DNA from: Takakia lepidozioides
Lineage: Eukaryota; Streptophyta; Takakiopsida; Takakiales; Takakiaceae
NCBI GenBank assembly: GCA_030704615.1
Contig: CM060731.1
Coordinates: forward strand, 23,188,001 to 23,252,000
Length of the DNA: 64,000 bases
Direction: 5' to 3'
How positions within the stretch are numbered: the stretch's first letter is position 1; each line of letters opens with the position of its first letter. Both the position numbers and the translations under genes were made by a program. The notes beneath the pieces were generated by a model. It had not been told where the DNA came from. It did not search any database and saw only the letters and a list, made by a program, of their open reading frames with translations. This document shows, one piece after another, positions 19,939 through 30,770 of this stretch.

Positions 19939-21780
19939 ATGGGTCGGCAAGCCAAAGCGAAAGCAGAACGGCCCAAAAGATGATGATCCTGGTGAGCCCG
20001 ATGTGGGCGACGTGTCACCGAAGCGGCCATTTGAGGAAGCGATGCATGCTTTTGAAAGCGAGGCCGCTCAAGAACGGGAGGAATCTGAGGAGTTGGAGCC
20101 TGAGGAATTCCTGAGAGCTCCGACAGACCAACAGATGTCTCCCATGCCAGCAGCCTTTTTGGAAGGGTTGTTGGCGCAGTTTGGCGGGACGTTGAAAGAC
20201 GTGTTGAAGGTGGCTAATGCCACTTCCACTAAGGCAAAGGGTGAATGCAGGGTTGATTGGACCAAAATGGACGTTACTGGCACAATTTTAGATGACTGCA
20301 ATGAATGGTGTCATCAATTGAATTTGAATGAACTCATTAAAACCAGCAAATATATATTTCATTGGATTCCTAGCTTCAAGATGCACCCATAGCAACTCTC
20401 CAATCATAAATCCGATAAGAAATGACTCCGCTATGGACTTTTGAACACCGTCATTGTGGACTGTTACCGCAGTGAATGAAGTTACAATGGACTCAAGTTC
20501 TCCTATGTGCCATTGGTGAATTCCATTGAAATTTGGACATAAGGTGGCTATTTTGGTCCACATCTTAGGTATGGATTTGAAGTGGCAAAATCATTTGTCA
20601 TTTGACTCATATGGACTAATATATGTAAAAACAATAGGCGTTTTTTGAAAAATCCATAGCTCATCTTGTTTTCTGGATTTTGGGTGTCATTTTTTTTTCT
20701 AGAACTATATAAACCTATATTCTTCAATGGCTAGGTGGCATATTGAATGTTTTTTTGTAAACTCTAATTTTTAGTTTTTCATAATTTCTCTAAATAATAG
20801 ACTAAAATATTTAATAAATTATATCTATAATATTTGGGATAGGACTCTTTACTAAATATGTTCAGTATACCATTATCTATCACTAAACAAATATTTTGGA
20901 TAGTATCATCAATTTTTTGTTTTTTGGTCATGGATTTTCATGGAGCAGGATCTGCCGTTTTTGGTCCACTCAACCCTGCAACTGCCCCAAAGTTTAAGGT
21001 GAAGCCTAAGGAACCCGGCACCTTCGAGGGCGTCCAAAATCAGAAGGCACTCAATATCTGGCTCTTGGAGCTAGAACAATACTTCCATACTTCCTTCCGG
21101 CGGCCAGTTTGAGTGACGAGGATCGGGTGGAAGTGGCTCCCACCTATTTGAGGGGCTATGCTCAACAATGGTGGCAGAAACACCTTCAACGAGACGAGGT
21201 CCAAACCGGAAACCTTGAACTGGAGTGGGTTCAAGGAACTTATGAAGAGACAGTTTATGCCCCTCAACGCGTCCTGGCTCGCCCGAGACAAGATGAGGAA
21301 TTTGAAGCAAACAAATGACATTCGGGGATATGTTCAGGCTTTCAATGTGCTGTTGCTCGAAGTCGCGGACATGGCAGAATCAGAAATGGTCTTCAACTTT
21401 GTGGCGAGATTGGCCCCATGGGCCAGGCGGAAGTTGGAGGAGAAGCCACCTAAGACTTTGAATGAGGCAATTGAGAGGGCTGAATGTTTCTCTCGGATGT
21501 CCCCTAGGGGCGAAAGACAAGGCCGTACGGAGCTGAACCACAAGAATGCCCGGCGGGAGGGTGACTCCTTCCGACCGAAAAGAGTGGGATAGGCCACGCG
21601 GCCACAATGGCACGTGGAAATCGAAGGGAGGGCCTTCACACGTCAAGGTGGCACCCGGTGCTCTGAAAGGAAAATCAGGTGCGGCGGCTTATGGCAGACA
21701 AAATGCGACCTTCGATGGAATGTGCTTCAATTGCGGGGAGCCCAGGCACATGGCTAAGAAGTGCACGAAGCCCCGTCAAT
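19939..21780 (+). pseudogene. Chromovirus gag, split and frameshifted
   Basis: The N-terminal part (to 20271) is acidic and Glu-rich and ends in DWTKM. After the 663-bp insertion it resumes at 20935 with FHGAGSAVFG, KEPGTFEGVQNQKALNIWL and LRGYAQQWWQKHL, then (after a frame change near 21200) MKRQFMPLNASW, LKQTNDIRGYVQAF and APWARRKLEEKPPKTL. These are the capsid landmarks of plant Gypsy Gag. The nucleocapsid finger CFNCGEPRHMAKKC (CX2CX4HX4C) lies at about 21723-21764. The capsid packages element RNA. At least two frameshifts and the insertion destroy it. Confidence 0.85.
20272..20934. mobile_element. 663-bp AT-rich insertion in gag with ATGGA direct repeat
   Basis: Gag coding breaks off after DWTKM at 20271 and resumes with DFHGAG at 20935. 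The pentamer ATGGA occurs at both joints (20267-20271 and 20930-20934), and removing the insert restores the reading frame. The insert is AT-rich, codes for nothing and has no clear terminal inverted repeats, so its class is unknown. Confidence 0.7.
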
Positions 21781-21929
21781 TGAACATGACTCGGGCAACC
21801 ATGGAGCTGTCCAAAGATACCATCAGCCACTTGGTGGAAGCAATGGTCGCCAAGACTTGCAAGATAGGCAACTACTCTTGTGAGTTGTATCAGGAGACTG
21901 ACGCCCTGCGTAAAGAGAATCAGTTAATG

Positions 21930-22170
21930 TTCGTGAGTGGGATAATTTCCGGAACTAACGTGTCGTTGTTGGTGGACACATGAGCGTCGCACTCCTTCAT
22001 GACACCGGCAACGACACGAAAGCTGGGGCTCCCGACAAGTGACGTGGGGGCCTCTATTGAGGTGCGTTCTGCCAAAAGAGAACCACAATTGGCGACGAGG
22101 TTGGCGTTCGATGTTCCTCTTCAGCTCGGGAGTTGGAAATGACGTAAGAACTTCACCATTTGCAAGATCG
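21930..22170 (+). pseudogene. Chromovirus protease with stop in the active site
   Basis: The retropepsin segment reads MFVSGIISGTNVSLLVDT, then TGA (21981-21983) where the catalytic Asp-Thr-Gly loop requires Gly, then ASHSFMT. A single base change from GGA explains it. A second piece (WKFRGTLDLILGM-like region) follows into the RT frame. Without readthrough no Pol would form. Confidence 0.85.
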
Positions 22171-22175
22171 ATGGA

Positions 22176-23340
22176 GTGGATCTCATTTTGGGGATGACCT
22201 TTTTGAGCAAATCCGGAGCGGTCATAGATGGCCGCAAGAGAATAGTCACGCTACCGTGTGGGAATGGTGGCAAAAATTTACGAGTGTCGGAAACGCCCAA
22301 CCCAGTGGGAGGGCGAATAAACCTGCTATCAGTAAGGGAGTGGGCCATGGAGGAGCTACACGAGCCCCAGTTTTTGCTTTACGTAAGACAAGAAAGGGGA
22401 GAAGGCAATGGGGAGCCGAGCCCACTTTGGATCAAGGGGATTTTGGAGAAATATCAGGATGTGATGCCGGAGGATTTACCACGCGGCTTGCCACCGCGAA
22501 GAGGAGTTGACCACAAGATTGAGGTGATACCGGGATCAGAGCCGCCTGCCAAGGCGCCCTACCGGTTGAGCCACAGGGAGTTGGTCGAGCTGAAGACTCA
22601 GCTCAAGGATCTAATGTCAAAGGGGTACATCCGGCCGAGTAAGTCACCTTACGGAGCCCCAGTGCTATTCGCAGACAAGAAGGATGGGACGCTGCGGATG
22701 TGTGTCGATTACAGGGCTCTGAATAAGGTGACTATAAAAAACCGATACCCTTTGCCAATGATCGACAACCTCTTCGATCGGTTGGCAGGAGCGAAGTATT
22801 TCAGCCGGATCGATTTGCGCTCCGGATATCATCAAATTCGAGTGGCGGAAGGAAATGAAGAGAAGACCGCGTGCAGGACAATGTATGGTTCACATGAGTT
22901 CTTGGTGATGCCTTTTGGGCTCACCAACGCACCCGTAACCTTTAGCACGCTAATGAACAGCCTTTTCCAGGAGTGGTTGGACAACTTTGTGATCGTGTAC
23001 ATCGACGACATCTTGGTGTACTCGAAAACAAAGGAAGGGCACCTGGAGCACCTCAAAAGGGTGTTCCAGAAATTACAGGAATGGAAGCTGTATGCCAAAG
23101 CTTCAAAGTGCGAATTCGGGGTCACAAAAGTGGAGTTCCTGGGGCATGTGATTACACAGGATGGGATCAAAATAGATGACAGAAAGGTGAGAGGGATCTT
23201 GGACTGGGAGCCTCCGACTTCGGTCCCGAGAGTGTGATCCTTCTTAGGACTCGCCTCCTATTACCGAGAGTATGTGAGAAATTTTGCCAAGATCGCGGGG
23301 CCGCTGTCAGACCTTCTGTGTAAATCCAAGGTATAGGTAT
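22176..23340 (+). pseudogene. Chromovirus reverse transcriptase
   Basis: A long frame (22176-23237) contains the whole RT palm: [54 protein letters not shown] (motif A Asp), [17 protein letters not shown] (motif B) and [14 protein letters not shown] (YIDD box), then the LGHVIT thumb. It meets an in-frame TGA at 23235-23237, probably from CGA, and continues SFLGLASYYREYVRNFAKIA to a TAG at about 23335. Catalytic residues are intact, so decay looks recent. Confidence 0.93.
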
Positions 23341-23954
23341 GGAACACCTTTTGTGACCAAGCTTTTGCCGAGTTGAAGCAGCGGATGGCGGAAGCTCCAG
23401 TCCTGAAAATCTCGGAGTTCGACCGCCCATTTGAGATTCATACGGATGCGTCGAACTTTGCGATTGGAGGTGTACTCATGCAGGATGGACGTCCAGTGAC
23501 TTACGAAAGTAAGAAACTGAATGAAGTGGAGCGATGGTGGCCAACGCACGAGAAAGAGATGAAGGCGGTGGTGCATTGCCTTCAGCTTTGGCGCCACTAT
23601 ATTGGTTCCAACTCGATGAAGGTGTTCACGGACAATGTCACGGTGAAGTATTTTGCCACGCAGCCTAAGTTGTCCCCAAAACAACTTAGGTGGCAAGACA
23701 CTTTCGACGTGGATATCCAGTACAAACCGGGACGGGACAATGTGGTGGCCGATGCTTTTAGTAGAAAGCAGCAGCTCATGTTGGTGTACAAGGGTGAGAT
23801 GGCGCTCCAGTGGAAGATCTGGAAGGCTTACCGGAAGGATGAGATGACGAAGTCTGTGATGCGGGACTTGAAGATGGGGGTTAAATCGCAGTTCCACTTG
23901 CAAAATGGACTACTCTGGTACAAACAAAAGCGTCTCTACGTGCCGAAGGGATAG
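23341..23954 (+). pseudogene. Chromovirus RNase H
   Basis: This continues the RT frame after the stop near 23335. It contains FEIHTDASNFAIGGVLMQDG (Asp), NEVERWWPTHEKEMKAVV (Glu) and MKVFTDNVTVKYFAT (Asp), then LRWQDTFDVDIQYKPG and NVVADAFSRK, the typical Gypsy RNase H end. It degrades the RNA template during cDNA synthesis. Confidence 0.9.
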
Positions 23955-26187
23955 ATCTGAGATAGTCTCTTGAGAGAATGCCATGATGGCCCGCTTGCGG
24001 GCCACGGCGGAGCCAAGCGCACCGCAACATTATTGAAAAAATAAAATAAAATTTCTGGCCCAAACTGAGGGAGGAGGCCGAGGAGTATGTCAAGACATGC
24101 AGCACATGCCAACAAAACCGGAGCGAGTACAAAAAGCAAGTGGGGATGTTACAAGTGACGGTGCCTTTGGCCGACATTTTGGCTGGTATACACATGGCCA
24201 ACATCTTTTATTTTCCAACACATACACAACAACAATACAAATACTCATAGTGACAATGATCACATTGATATTACTTCAGTACAGAAATATAAACATGTCC
24301 ACTAAAAAGTGCTGATGCATGCCTACAGCTGTTTTGCCTCAATTCCTTCTACTGCTTCGACGGCGGGACGAAGAAGATCCTAATCCTAATGCTCCGATGG
24401 GTTGAAAATCCGGGTCACCCTCGACTTCACCACCGTTGCCATGATCAGTGCTGGAATCGTCCTCCCTATCCGACCTTATATGTCCAGGCCTTTGAATCTG
24501 CAAGCGACCTCGAACCACATTTAGTTCTCTCTGAGGTCGACTCCCGCTTCGGTCTTGAATACCATCCACGGTATCTGGCCTGTTTGTGGGCTGATCGCCT
24601 ACAAAAGGTTGGACTGTTCTCTGTCGTTTATGGACTTGGGACGCAATCGAAGGTGGTCTCGAAGGAGGTACCGGAGGGGGGACTGCCCGAGATGGACCGG
24701 CATTAGATGGTCCGGCATGTGAGGAACTACGGGTCTGCTGCGCAACACGTCAGTTAAGGTGGAATTGTAATGGCAGGTTGTCATCATCCGAGGCTTCAAC
24801 TTCCGCCCGGTCCAATGCAGCAGAATGATGCATGCGTGTGGAAACAGATCAACCCTCTTGCTCCTTAATGCCCGCTGTGTTGATGGGGAGCTAGATCGGT
24901 TGGCATTGTGGTGGAGCTGGTCGTATCAATGAGGCATGATCCCGTCCCATCGACTGTACAATGGGTTCGACACCATCGTTTGTATGAACAGGGTTGCGTA
25001 TGTCGATCGGTCTTAGCAGTACCTCACCCCTAAGCTCCATTGGGGCACTACCGGTGGCTTCAGCGTGTAGTAGGGGGCGAGGGTCGACCCCAACTTCATT
25101 TTGAGAACCATGTTTTGGGGATGACACAATTGCAGCTTCACCTTCATCTACAATACGCATTTCTTCAAGAAGGTCATAAAAGGTCGGCTGGATATAAGCA
25201 TCATCTTCTGTGAACGTAAACGGGTCATACGCATTTTCGGGAGCATCATCGGATCCATCTTCAGTATCGGAGGCAGAGGGGTCTTGGGAAAGTGTCTCGA
25301 TGGATCTCATGACTGCTATGCCGCTGTCAAAAAGATTCGATGCAATCATGGTGGTGGTGGATAGGTTCAGTAAAATAGGCCATTTCATCCCCACCAAGGA
25401 GATGGCAATGGCGCAAGAGACGGGGCGACTTTACTTCGCCCACGTCTTTAAGCATCATGGACTCCCAAAGGATATTGTCTCGGACCGCGATCCAAAGTTT
25501 ACAAGTAAATTTTGGAGGGCACTTTGGAAGAAAATGGGGACGAGGCTCAAGATGAGCACCGCCTTCCGACCTACGACAGATGGCCAAACGGAAAGAGTGA
25601 ATTCCGTGGTGAAGCAGATCTTGCGGAATTACGTGTCGGCAGACCAATCAGACTGGGTGGAGCACTTGGATGCGGCAGAGTTCTGTTATAATAACACAAA
25701 ACACTCCGCAACGGGAGTTTCCCCTTTCGTATTGGTCTATGGAAAAGCTCCTCTAGTGCCGACAAGTTGGGCCGCCCAAGACGTTGAGGAACCGGCAGCA
25801 GCAGCGGTGCTGGAAGAACGCGAGCGTTTGTTGAAGCTCGCAAAGTACAACATTGCCAAAACTAGGAAATGGTATGAACGGCAGGCGAATCGAAAGCGGA
25901 GGGAAGTTAAGTTTGAGGCAGGCACGGAGGTCTGGTTGAACATCAAGAATTTCCGACTACCTCCGGAAGTGAGTCCGAAGTTTGTACCTCCGTATGCGGG
26001 ACCCTTTCGCATCAGGAAGGTTATGAATGAGGATGTGTATGAATTGGAGCTGCCGGCAAACAACAAGGTGCATCCAGTATTCCACGTCTCCCTTTTGAAG
26101 CCTTACTTCAAAGATGAAGCGCGCTCGAATCGGCATCAAGTGTTGCGTCCGCCACCTATGCTATTGGATCATGAAAATAAAACCTGA
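23955..26187 (+). pseudogene. Chromovirus integrase, split by an insertion
   Basis: The zinc-binding N-terminus is visible at 23964-24185: LLRECHDGPLAGHGGAKRT and VKTCSTCQQNRSEYKK in shifted frames. The catalytic core resumes at about 25265: WESVSMDLMTAMP (first Asp), IVSDRDPKFTSKFW (second Asp), TDGQTERVNSVVKQ (Glu), followed by NNTKHSATGVSPF, LPPEVSPKFVPPYAGPF and VHPVFHVSLLKPY, the GPY/F region of Gypsy integrases. All three catalytic acids remain. About 1.08 kb of unrelated DNA separates the two parts. Confidence 0.9.
24187..25264 (-). mobile_element. Nested insertion in integrase with minus-strand coding remnant
   Basis: Between the two integrase parts lies foreign DNA. Its minus strand holds an acidic, Asp/Glu-rich frame (24891-about 25262: DTEDGSDDAPENAYDPFTF, DDAYIQPTFYDLLEEMRIVD, GVDPRPLLHAEATGSAP) and then a Ser/Arg/Pro-rich piece (24339-24840: AALDRAEVEASDDDNL, SRRRSSRRN). 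Such an acidic, low-complexity tail is common at the C-terminus of plant hAT-type transposases, but I see no hAT dimerisation domain, so the class is uncertain. The target duplication was not found. Confidence 0.45.
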
Positions 26188-26368
26188 GTACGAGGTGGAG
26201 GCAGTGCTTAAGTCGAGGAGGTTCAATAATCGAGAAACGGAGTATCTCGTGAAATGGAAGGGCTATCATCATGTGGAGGCATCTTGGGTGCGTGCCTCAG
26301 AAATGGGAAACGCATCCGAGGCGGTTGTAGCCTTCGAAGGGCGATCTCAAAAGCGGAAGAAGCGTTGA
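26188..26368 (+). pseudogene. Chromodomain at the end of chromovirus integrase
   Basis: One frame over from the integrase core (a one-base change near 26178 in an A-run) the sequence reads KPEYEVEAVLKSRRFNNRE then TEYLVKWKGYHHVEASWVRA. This is a classic chromodomain with both Tyr and the WKGY tryptophan. It directs integration to heterochromatin in chromoviruses. The stop is at 26366-26368, just before the polypurine tract. Confidence 0.93.
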
Positions 26369-26390
26369 TGGGGACATCAACCTTGGATCG

Positions 26391-26402
26391 TGGGGGAGGA
26401 AA
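26391..26402 (+). other. Polypurine tract
   Basis: TGGGGGAGGAAA lies directly before TGCATGC, the probable 3' LTR start. It primes plus-strand DNA synthesis. Confidence 0.8.
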
Positions 26403-26940
26403 TGCATGCTTAGCCCGGTTTAGCTAGCTCAGGAATCTGATTGCAAAAACTTGCGTTGTACAAATTTTGTTATAAATGAAATGATTTCCAAATGTTGTGC
26501 GTCCTATTTTGTTTGGAATGGTGATGCATGGTATGGTTGGCTAGTGTGTTGAATGCATGCTAGCTTACAAAAGTGGGAGAGGTAAATTGGATTAATCGTG
26601 TGTTTGCGTAGTGCCGAAATCGGGTGACTCCCATCCAAGGGGCAAGGAAACTTGCGCCTTCTTTGGGAGTTCACGTGCTAGTGCGCACCTGACGCGTGCG
26701 CGTACTATAACTGCGCTACCAAGGGGGTTGCCGTGTAGTGCGGGCTAACGCGGAAGCTATGTGCTTCCGTTCACGTACTATAATCGTGTAGCCTCGGGAC
26801 GAAGTCGTAGTGCGGCTTCGGCGTGTTCCCGTACCTCAGGCCAGCATTCCAAGGCGGACCCAATTGTAGTGATTGGGGCGCATGGTTGGTTCAAGGTTAT
26901 CTTCCTAGTCAAAAAGAGGTTCAAGGTGAACCCTTGCTCA
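26403..26940 (+). mobile_element. 3' LTR remnant of the chromovirus
   Basis: About 540 bases begin with TG right after the polypurine tract and contain no coding sequence. It has repeated TGCATGC words and GC-rich short inverted segments. It does not visibly align with the 5' LTR region and seems cut off near 26940 by the adjoining L1 fragment; its true right end is not known. Confidence 0.55.
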
Positions 26941-28540
26941 AGGTGATGCCAAAAGCAGGAACAGCCAAGTGAGAAGAGCTCACCGTCGGAGGAAGAGGAA
27001 TGACTAGGTCAATCTGGGGGAAGGAGATTTCCGCCGTTTCGGGGTCAGGGACAGCAACAATGGCAAGGTTGGAGTTGGATTGGGAGCGCTCCATCGATCT
27101 AGCATACTTCTGCGAGTAGAGCATGGCTTCAACTAGAGCCACTCCGCCCTTGTACGTAGCTTCCAAGAAAGGGCGACCTTCTAGGGAACCAATGTTCTGC
27201 GGAATACTATCACCCGTCAGCCAGTTAGTGAATGTGCCTGGGGCATGCACTCAGACAACCTCAATACAGACAAAACTTGCACGAAGAACAACTCTTTGTT
27301 GGAAGAGGAATGATAGAGGCGAGACCCAAACAGACAGAAGTATCATTGTTAAACTGTAAAAAAGGAAGGGAGGAGTCGAAGATCTCTTTAACTTTGAACA
27401 GGATAAGATCAAGCTCGTTCCCCAGAGAAAAGGAGCGAACATCTTTTTTAGTAATCCAGGCCGAAGCAAATTTGGTGGCACCCGTGAGGAGAATCGACTT
27501 AATTCCATCTGGGAAGCCCAGAAGGATCGGCAAGAACATGGACCCGATATATGCTCCAAAGTGAGCCCCGATCTTTGGCAGCGATCGGAGATAGTTCCTT
27601 GGCAGAAAGGGTAAGGCAAGGACCCTGGGCTTTTGGGTGACACCATCAATGTGACCCCATTCAGGGGACCATGGAAAGATGTGTGCTCTATGCTTGGAGC
27701 GGTTGACATTGAAGCGCAAGGCTTTTTCTGTAAATGCCGAAGAAGAGAACATGATTGAAAAGAAGCCTCGCCCGATAGGGAGACAGAAATGGGAGGTGAG
27801 CCCGCCTTCTACACCAAGATGTTCCAGGGCCCACTTCCGGCCCAATATCTGTCATGAATTCTGCCCGGGAAGAACACCAGCACACCTTGCACAGAGAGGA
27901 GCTGAGAGTGTTCTTGAATAATGTCCATGTTTAGATCCAAAATTTCCTAAGAATCCTCTGCCTGCCCCGCGTCCTTGTTCCATATCATGACTGGATCGCT
28001 AGAAGCAGAGTTGAGTGAAGGTTCCGCTCCAAGAACCACCAGAGCCCGAGTTGGCTGCCAGGATGGTTCCTTTGGGTCTGTAGCGAAGGTCACGATATTC
28101 ACGTTGACTGCGGTGGGCTTGGGGGCCCCGATGCTCCAAGAACACCAGAGCCTGAGTTGGCTGCCGGGATGGTTCTTTTGGGTCTGTAGCGGGCGTCCCG
28201 GTGCAGTTTGTGTTGGTCTCCACGGTGGGGTGGAGTTGCCGGGGCAGCAGAAACAAACGAGGCCATACCTTCGAAGGGAAGAAAAAGAACGAGCTGCGAT
28301 GGTGGAGAGCAATGCTTGAGACGAAAGAGCCAGAACACATGAGACCGCAGCTGCAGAGAAGTGAGAAGATGAAGAATGAATGGGAGAGGGAAGGCGGCAA
28401 AATCCATCTGATCCGTTAGAGGAGGAGTGAATACGGCAGACCAGAGCTGACAAAGAGTGAAGTCGAAGGCAGCTCAGAATCAATACCGCCGAATAGACAC
28501 CTGCAGACACATGCATGAAATGCGAAGAAGCCACTCCATC
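26941..28540 (-). mobile_element. L1-type LINE ORF1 fragment (DUF4283-like)
   Basis: The minus strand at 27845-27261 reads GRGFFSIMFSSSAFTEKALR, IFPWSPEWGHIDGVTQKPRV then LALPFLPRNYLRSLPKIGAH and FGAYIGSMF. This matches the plant L1 ORF1 DUF4283 pattern (FFxxxFxSxxDxxxxL ... PW ... LPxLPxxxW ... IGxxxG). Further pieces (27250-26950: FTNWLTGDSIPQNIGSLEGR) follow in another frame. Upstream, 28534-28000 encodes a Ser/Pro-rich part. No zinc knuckle, ORF2 or poly(A) is present. ORF1 proteins bind LINE RNA. This is a truncated, frameshifted relic. Confidence 0.6.
28025..28192. repeat. Imperfect 60-bp direct repeat inside the LINE relic
   Basis: Two copies, about 28025-28087 and 28132-28192, share more than 50 of about 60 bases, starting GCTCCAAGAAC and ending GGGTCTGTAGCG. 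On the minus strand they encode DPKEPSWQPTRALVVL and DPKEPSRQPTQALVFL. Confidence 0.85.
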
Positions 28541-28559
28541 AAACGAGGGAAAAGGAATG

Positions 28560-29245
28560 GAGAATGAAGAAATGGTAGAGAGATGAAAGGATGAAGAACA
28601 AGAGATATAGGAACAAAGAGAGCAAAGGAATACGAAGAAATGTCGATGGGGTTAGGTTAAGCCTGAGAGAGACGAAGAACTGAAGGTCACAAAGAGATGA
28701 TCAAGATCGTTCATCTCTATAGAGAGGGAGAGCCCAACATCCACTAAATACAATCCTAGAAAATCTAGATTCTTTGGTATATTTTGCTGGCAAAACCCAG
28801 GGTGTGCAATTACTACATTAACTTGTTGAATGATTTATTTGATTATTTGTGTGTTTTGGATGGTGCTGGTATTTGTGACCTTGTTTTCCCTATTGTGTTA
28901 TTCTTTTGCAAAATACCAATTAGTAAATATTTGGAACTTGGACAATAACAAGGTTTATTCACGTGTAGGAACCCTATCCCTATGTCTTTCATATTCTATA
29001 CCCTATTGCCGTTTTTTGTGCTCACAAGTTTGCTCATGTTCTACCAACCCCCTCTCTTATTGAGAAATCTTAGATGGGTCTTTACCTTTACATCCCACAT
29101 GGAGTGTCTACCTTCTTCGTTCAGTTTGATGAATTGAAAGCGAAGTTGTATATTGATAATTCAATATATACGCTGAGCGGAGGTCAACAAAATCTCACCT
29201 ATATTACTAACCTAATTCTCTCTTCCCCTCAAGCTTTTGCTTGAA
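28560..29245. other. Gene-free stretch
   Basis: The stretch is purine-rich to about 28740 (likely 5' sequence of the minus-strand LINE relic), then AT-rich. A short piece near 29068-29100 (TCTTAGATGGGTCTTTACC) resembles 48831-48860 in a distant intron, suggesting a shared old repeat. I see no gene. Confidence 0.4.
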
Positions 29246-29249
29246 TCCA

Positions 29250-29709
29250 AGTTCAGACCAGTGTTGTTCAGGTATCGGGTTTAGGACATACAAGACTGGT
29301 CCTGGTACCAGACGAATCACAAAACTTTCATACCAGTCTGGTCTATATAATTTGGTGGATGTAATTTTTTCCAGATACTGGTATAAGTATGAGTATCATG
29401 ACAGCAACACAGGTATGAGATATAATTCTAAAGCCATCTTCAATTACAAACTTATCAAATAGCAAGTATCAAGTGAAGACAAATACAATCCCTTTCAGAA
29501 ATAAATATAAATAAGTACAAGCATTGAAGCATATGTACACATAAATTAGTATAGTACATACACTTGAGAAAATGAGGAGTAGCCTGGTCTGGAATATGAC
29601 CAAGTATTCTCCCAAATGCTATACCAGACTGGTCTGGTATCTAATACCACTACTTTAGACCAGTCCTTCACTATATACCAGACCAACACTGGTTGGTAAG
29701 TTCAGACCA
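29250..29709. mobile_element. Candidate MITE with imperfect TIRs and 9-bp direct repeat
   Basis: The left end CCAGTGTTGTTCAGGTAT (from 29259) is inverted at the right as ATACCAGACCAACACTGG (about 29676-29693). AAGTTCAGA occurs directly outside both ends (about 29250 and 29698), with five extra bases on the right. The interior is AT-rich, non-coding and rich in the palindromic word ACCAGACTGGTCTGGT (around 29622-29641). Size, TIRs and lack of coding fit a MITE; a 9-bp duplication would suggest a Mutator-like parent. Confidence 0.5.
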
Positions 29710-29768
29710 AGAAAGACACATCATAGAGTCTATTAAAAAAATTGAACAAAAATGCAGCCTCAGCCCGG

Positions 29769-30404
29769 CTATTGCAAAGTGGTGAGCTTCTGCAAATCCT
29801 CTTGCTCGCCCATAAAATTGGTCTGCTTCAACGTCGTTGCCAACGAAACCTGGCTCACAAGCGCAGTCGGCACCTGAAACGACGACGACGCACCTCTCTG
29901 GATGGCCTCCGAGACAGTGCGCCTCATATCATTCCCCTGCTGCAGATTATTCGCAAAATTACTCGCACACGGCCTCACCATCCCCAACGCCAAGCACATC
30001 ACCAACGCCCGCCTCCTGGAAGTCTTCGAATTCACCGGCCTCCCAGCACTACTTTTCCTCCTTCGCATCCCTGCATGTCCATCCTCAATCACGGAATCCA
30101 CCGCGTCCAGTATCTCCTCCGAAGTCGTGGCTAGCTCCTCACCCACCTTACTTACCGCCTGAGAGACTGCACTCTCCAAAGACTGCTCAACGGAAGCCTC
30201 CCGAGCTCTCGCACTCACATTGGAGCTCTTCATAGGCTTCACAGACTTCTTGCGCCGCAGCCCTGAGGCTTCGAATGTTGGCTTCGCCGGCAACGGAAGC
30301 ACTCCATGCGGATGCCCGTCGTGGAAGCACTCCATGCGGATTCCCGTCGTGGAAGTGAGCGAGTTGGTCACCTGAGTGCATGACGATCTCGCACTCAACG
30401 CCAT
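29769..30404 (-). CDS. Unrecognised 211-codon ORF
   Basis: An ATG (30402-30404) opens a 211-codon frame ending at TAG. The protein is Ser/Arg/Ala-rich: a basic stretch GLRRKKSVKPMKSS, a helical acidic stretch EQSLESAVSQAVSKVGEELA and TTSEEILDAVDSVIEDGH, then basic RRRKSSAGRPVNSKTSRRR. Near its start a 28-bp tandem duplication (about 30301-30356) encodes a repeated GIRMECFHDG-type unit. I recognise no family; it might be part of a transposon Gag-like or nuclear protein, or a chance ORF. Both neighbours are repeats. Confidence 0.3.
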   Translation of the reverse strand: MALSARSSCTQVTNSLTSTTGIRMECFHDGHPHGVLPLPAKPTFEASGLRRKKSVKPMKSSNVSARAREASVEQSLESAVSQAVSKVGEELATTSEEILDAVDSVIEDGHAGMRRRKSSAGRPVNSKTSRRRALVMCLALGMVRPCASNFANNLQQGNDMRRTVSEAIQRGASSSFQVPTALVSQVSLATTLKQTNFMGEQEDLQKLTTLQ

Positions 30405-30504
30405 GGTTGCAAAAACTGATCGACTACCTGATCAGTGAAACTGATCACTGCACCCCGACTTACAGTCTGATCGAAACACTCAAGAAATTTAGCTGCAACA
30501 CTGA

Positions 30505-30770
30505 GATCTTTGGAGGAACGCGGGGCACCCAAGATGCAAAACTAGAATCTTTAGAACACTGGAAGGTACGCAAGTTGCACTGAAATCTTTAGAAGACTGG
30601 AGGGCACCTAAGTCGCACTGAAACTTAGATCGTTAGAGCACTGAGGGTACCCAAGTTGCACTGAAACTGAGACCTTTAGAAGACTGGAGGGTGCCCAAGT
30701 TACACTGACACTGAGATCATTAGAAGACTGGAGGGTGTCAAAGTTGCACTGAGACTGAGATCTCGGGAGA
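30505..30770. repeat. Minisatellite, about 44-bp period, six copies
   Basis: Imperfect tandem units carry AGAAGACTGGAGGGTGCCC and AGTTGCACTGAAACTGAGA. Equivalent points fall at about 30563, 30601, 30644, 30688 and 30732, so the period is 38-44 bp. Confidence 0.85.

Larger units (their letters stand above)
19886..26402 (+). mobile_element. Ty3/gypsy chromovirus, internal region, degraded
   Basis: The internal region runs PBS, gag (19940-21780 with zinc knuckle), protease, RT, RNase H, integrase, chromodomain and polypurine tract (26391-26402). This Gypsy order with a C-terminal chromodomain defines a chromovirus. It carries several nonsense codons and frameshifts and at least two insertions (20272-20934 in gag; about 24187-25264 in integrase), so it is inactive. 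Confidence 0.93.
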
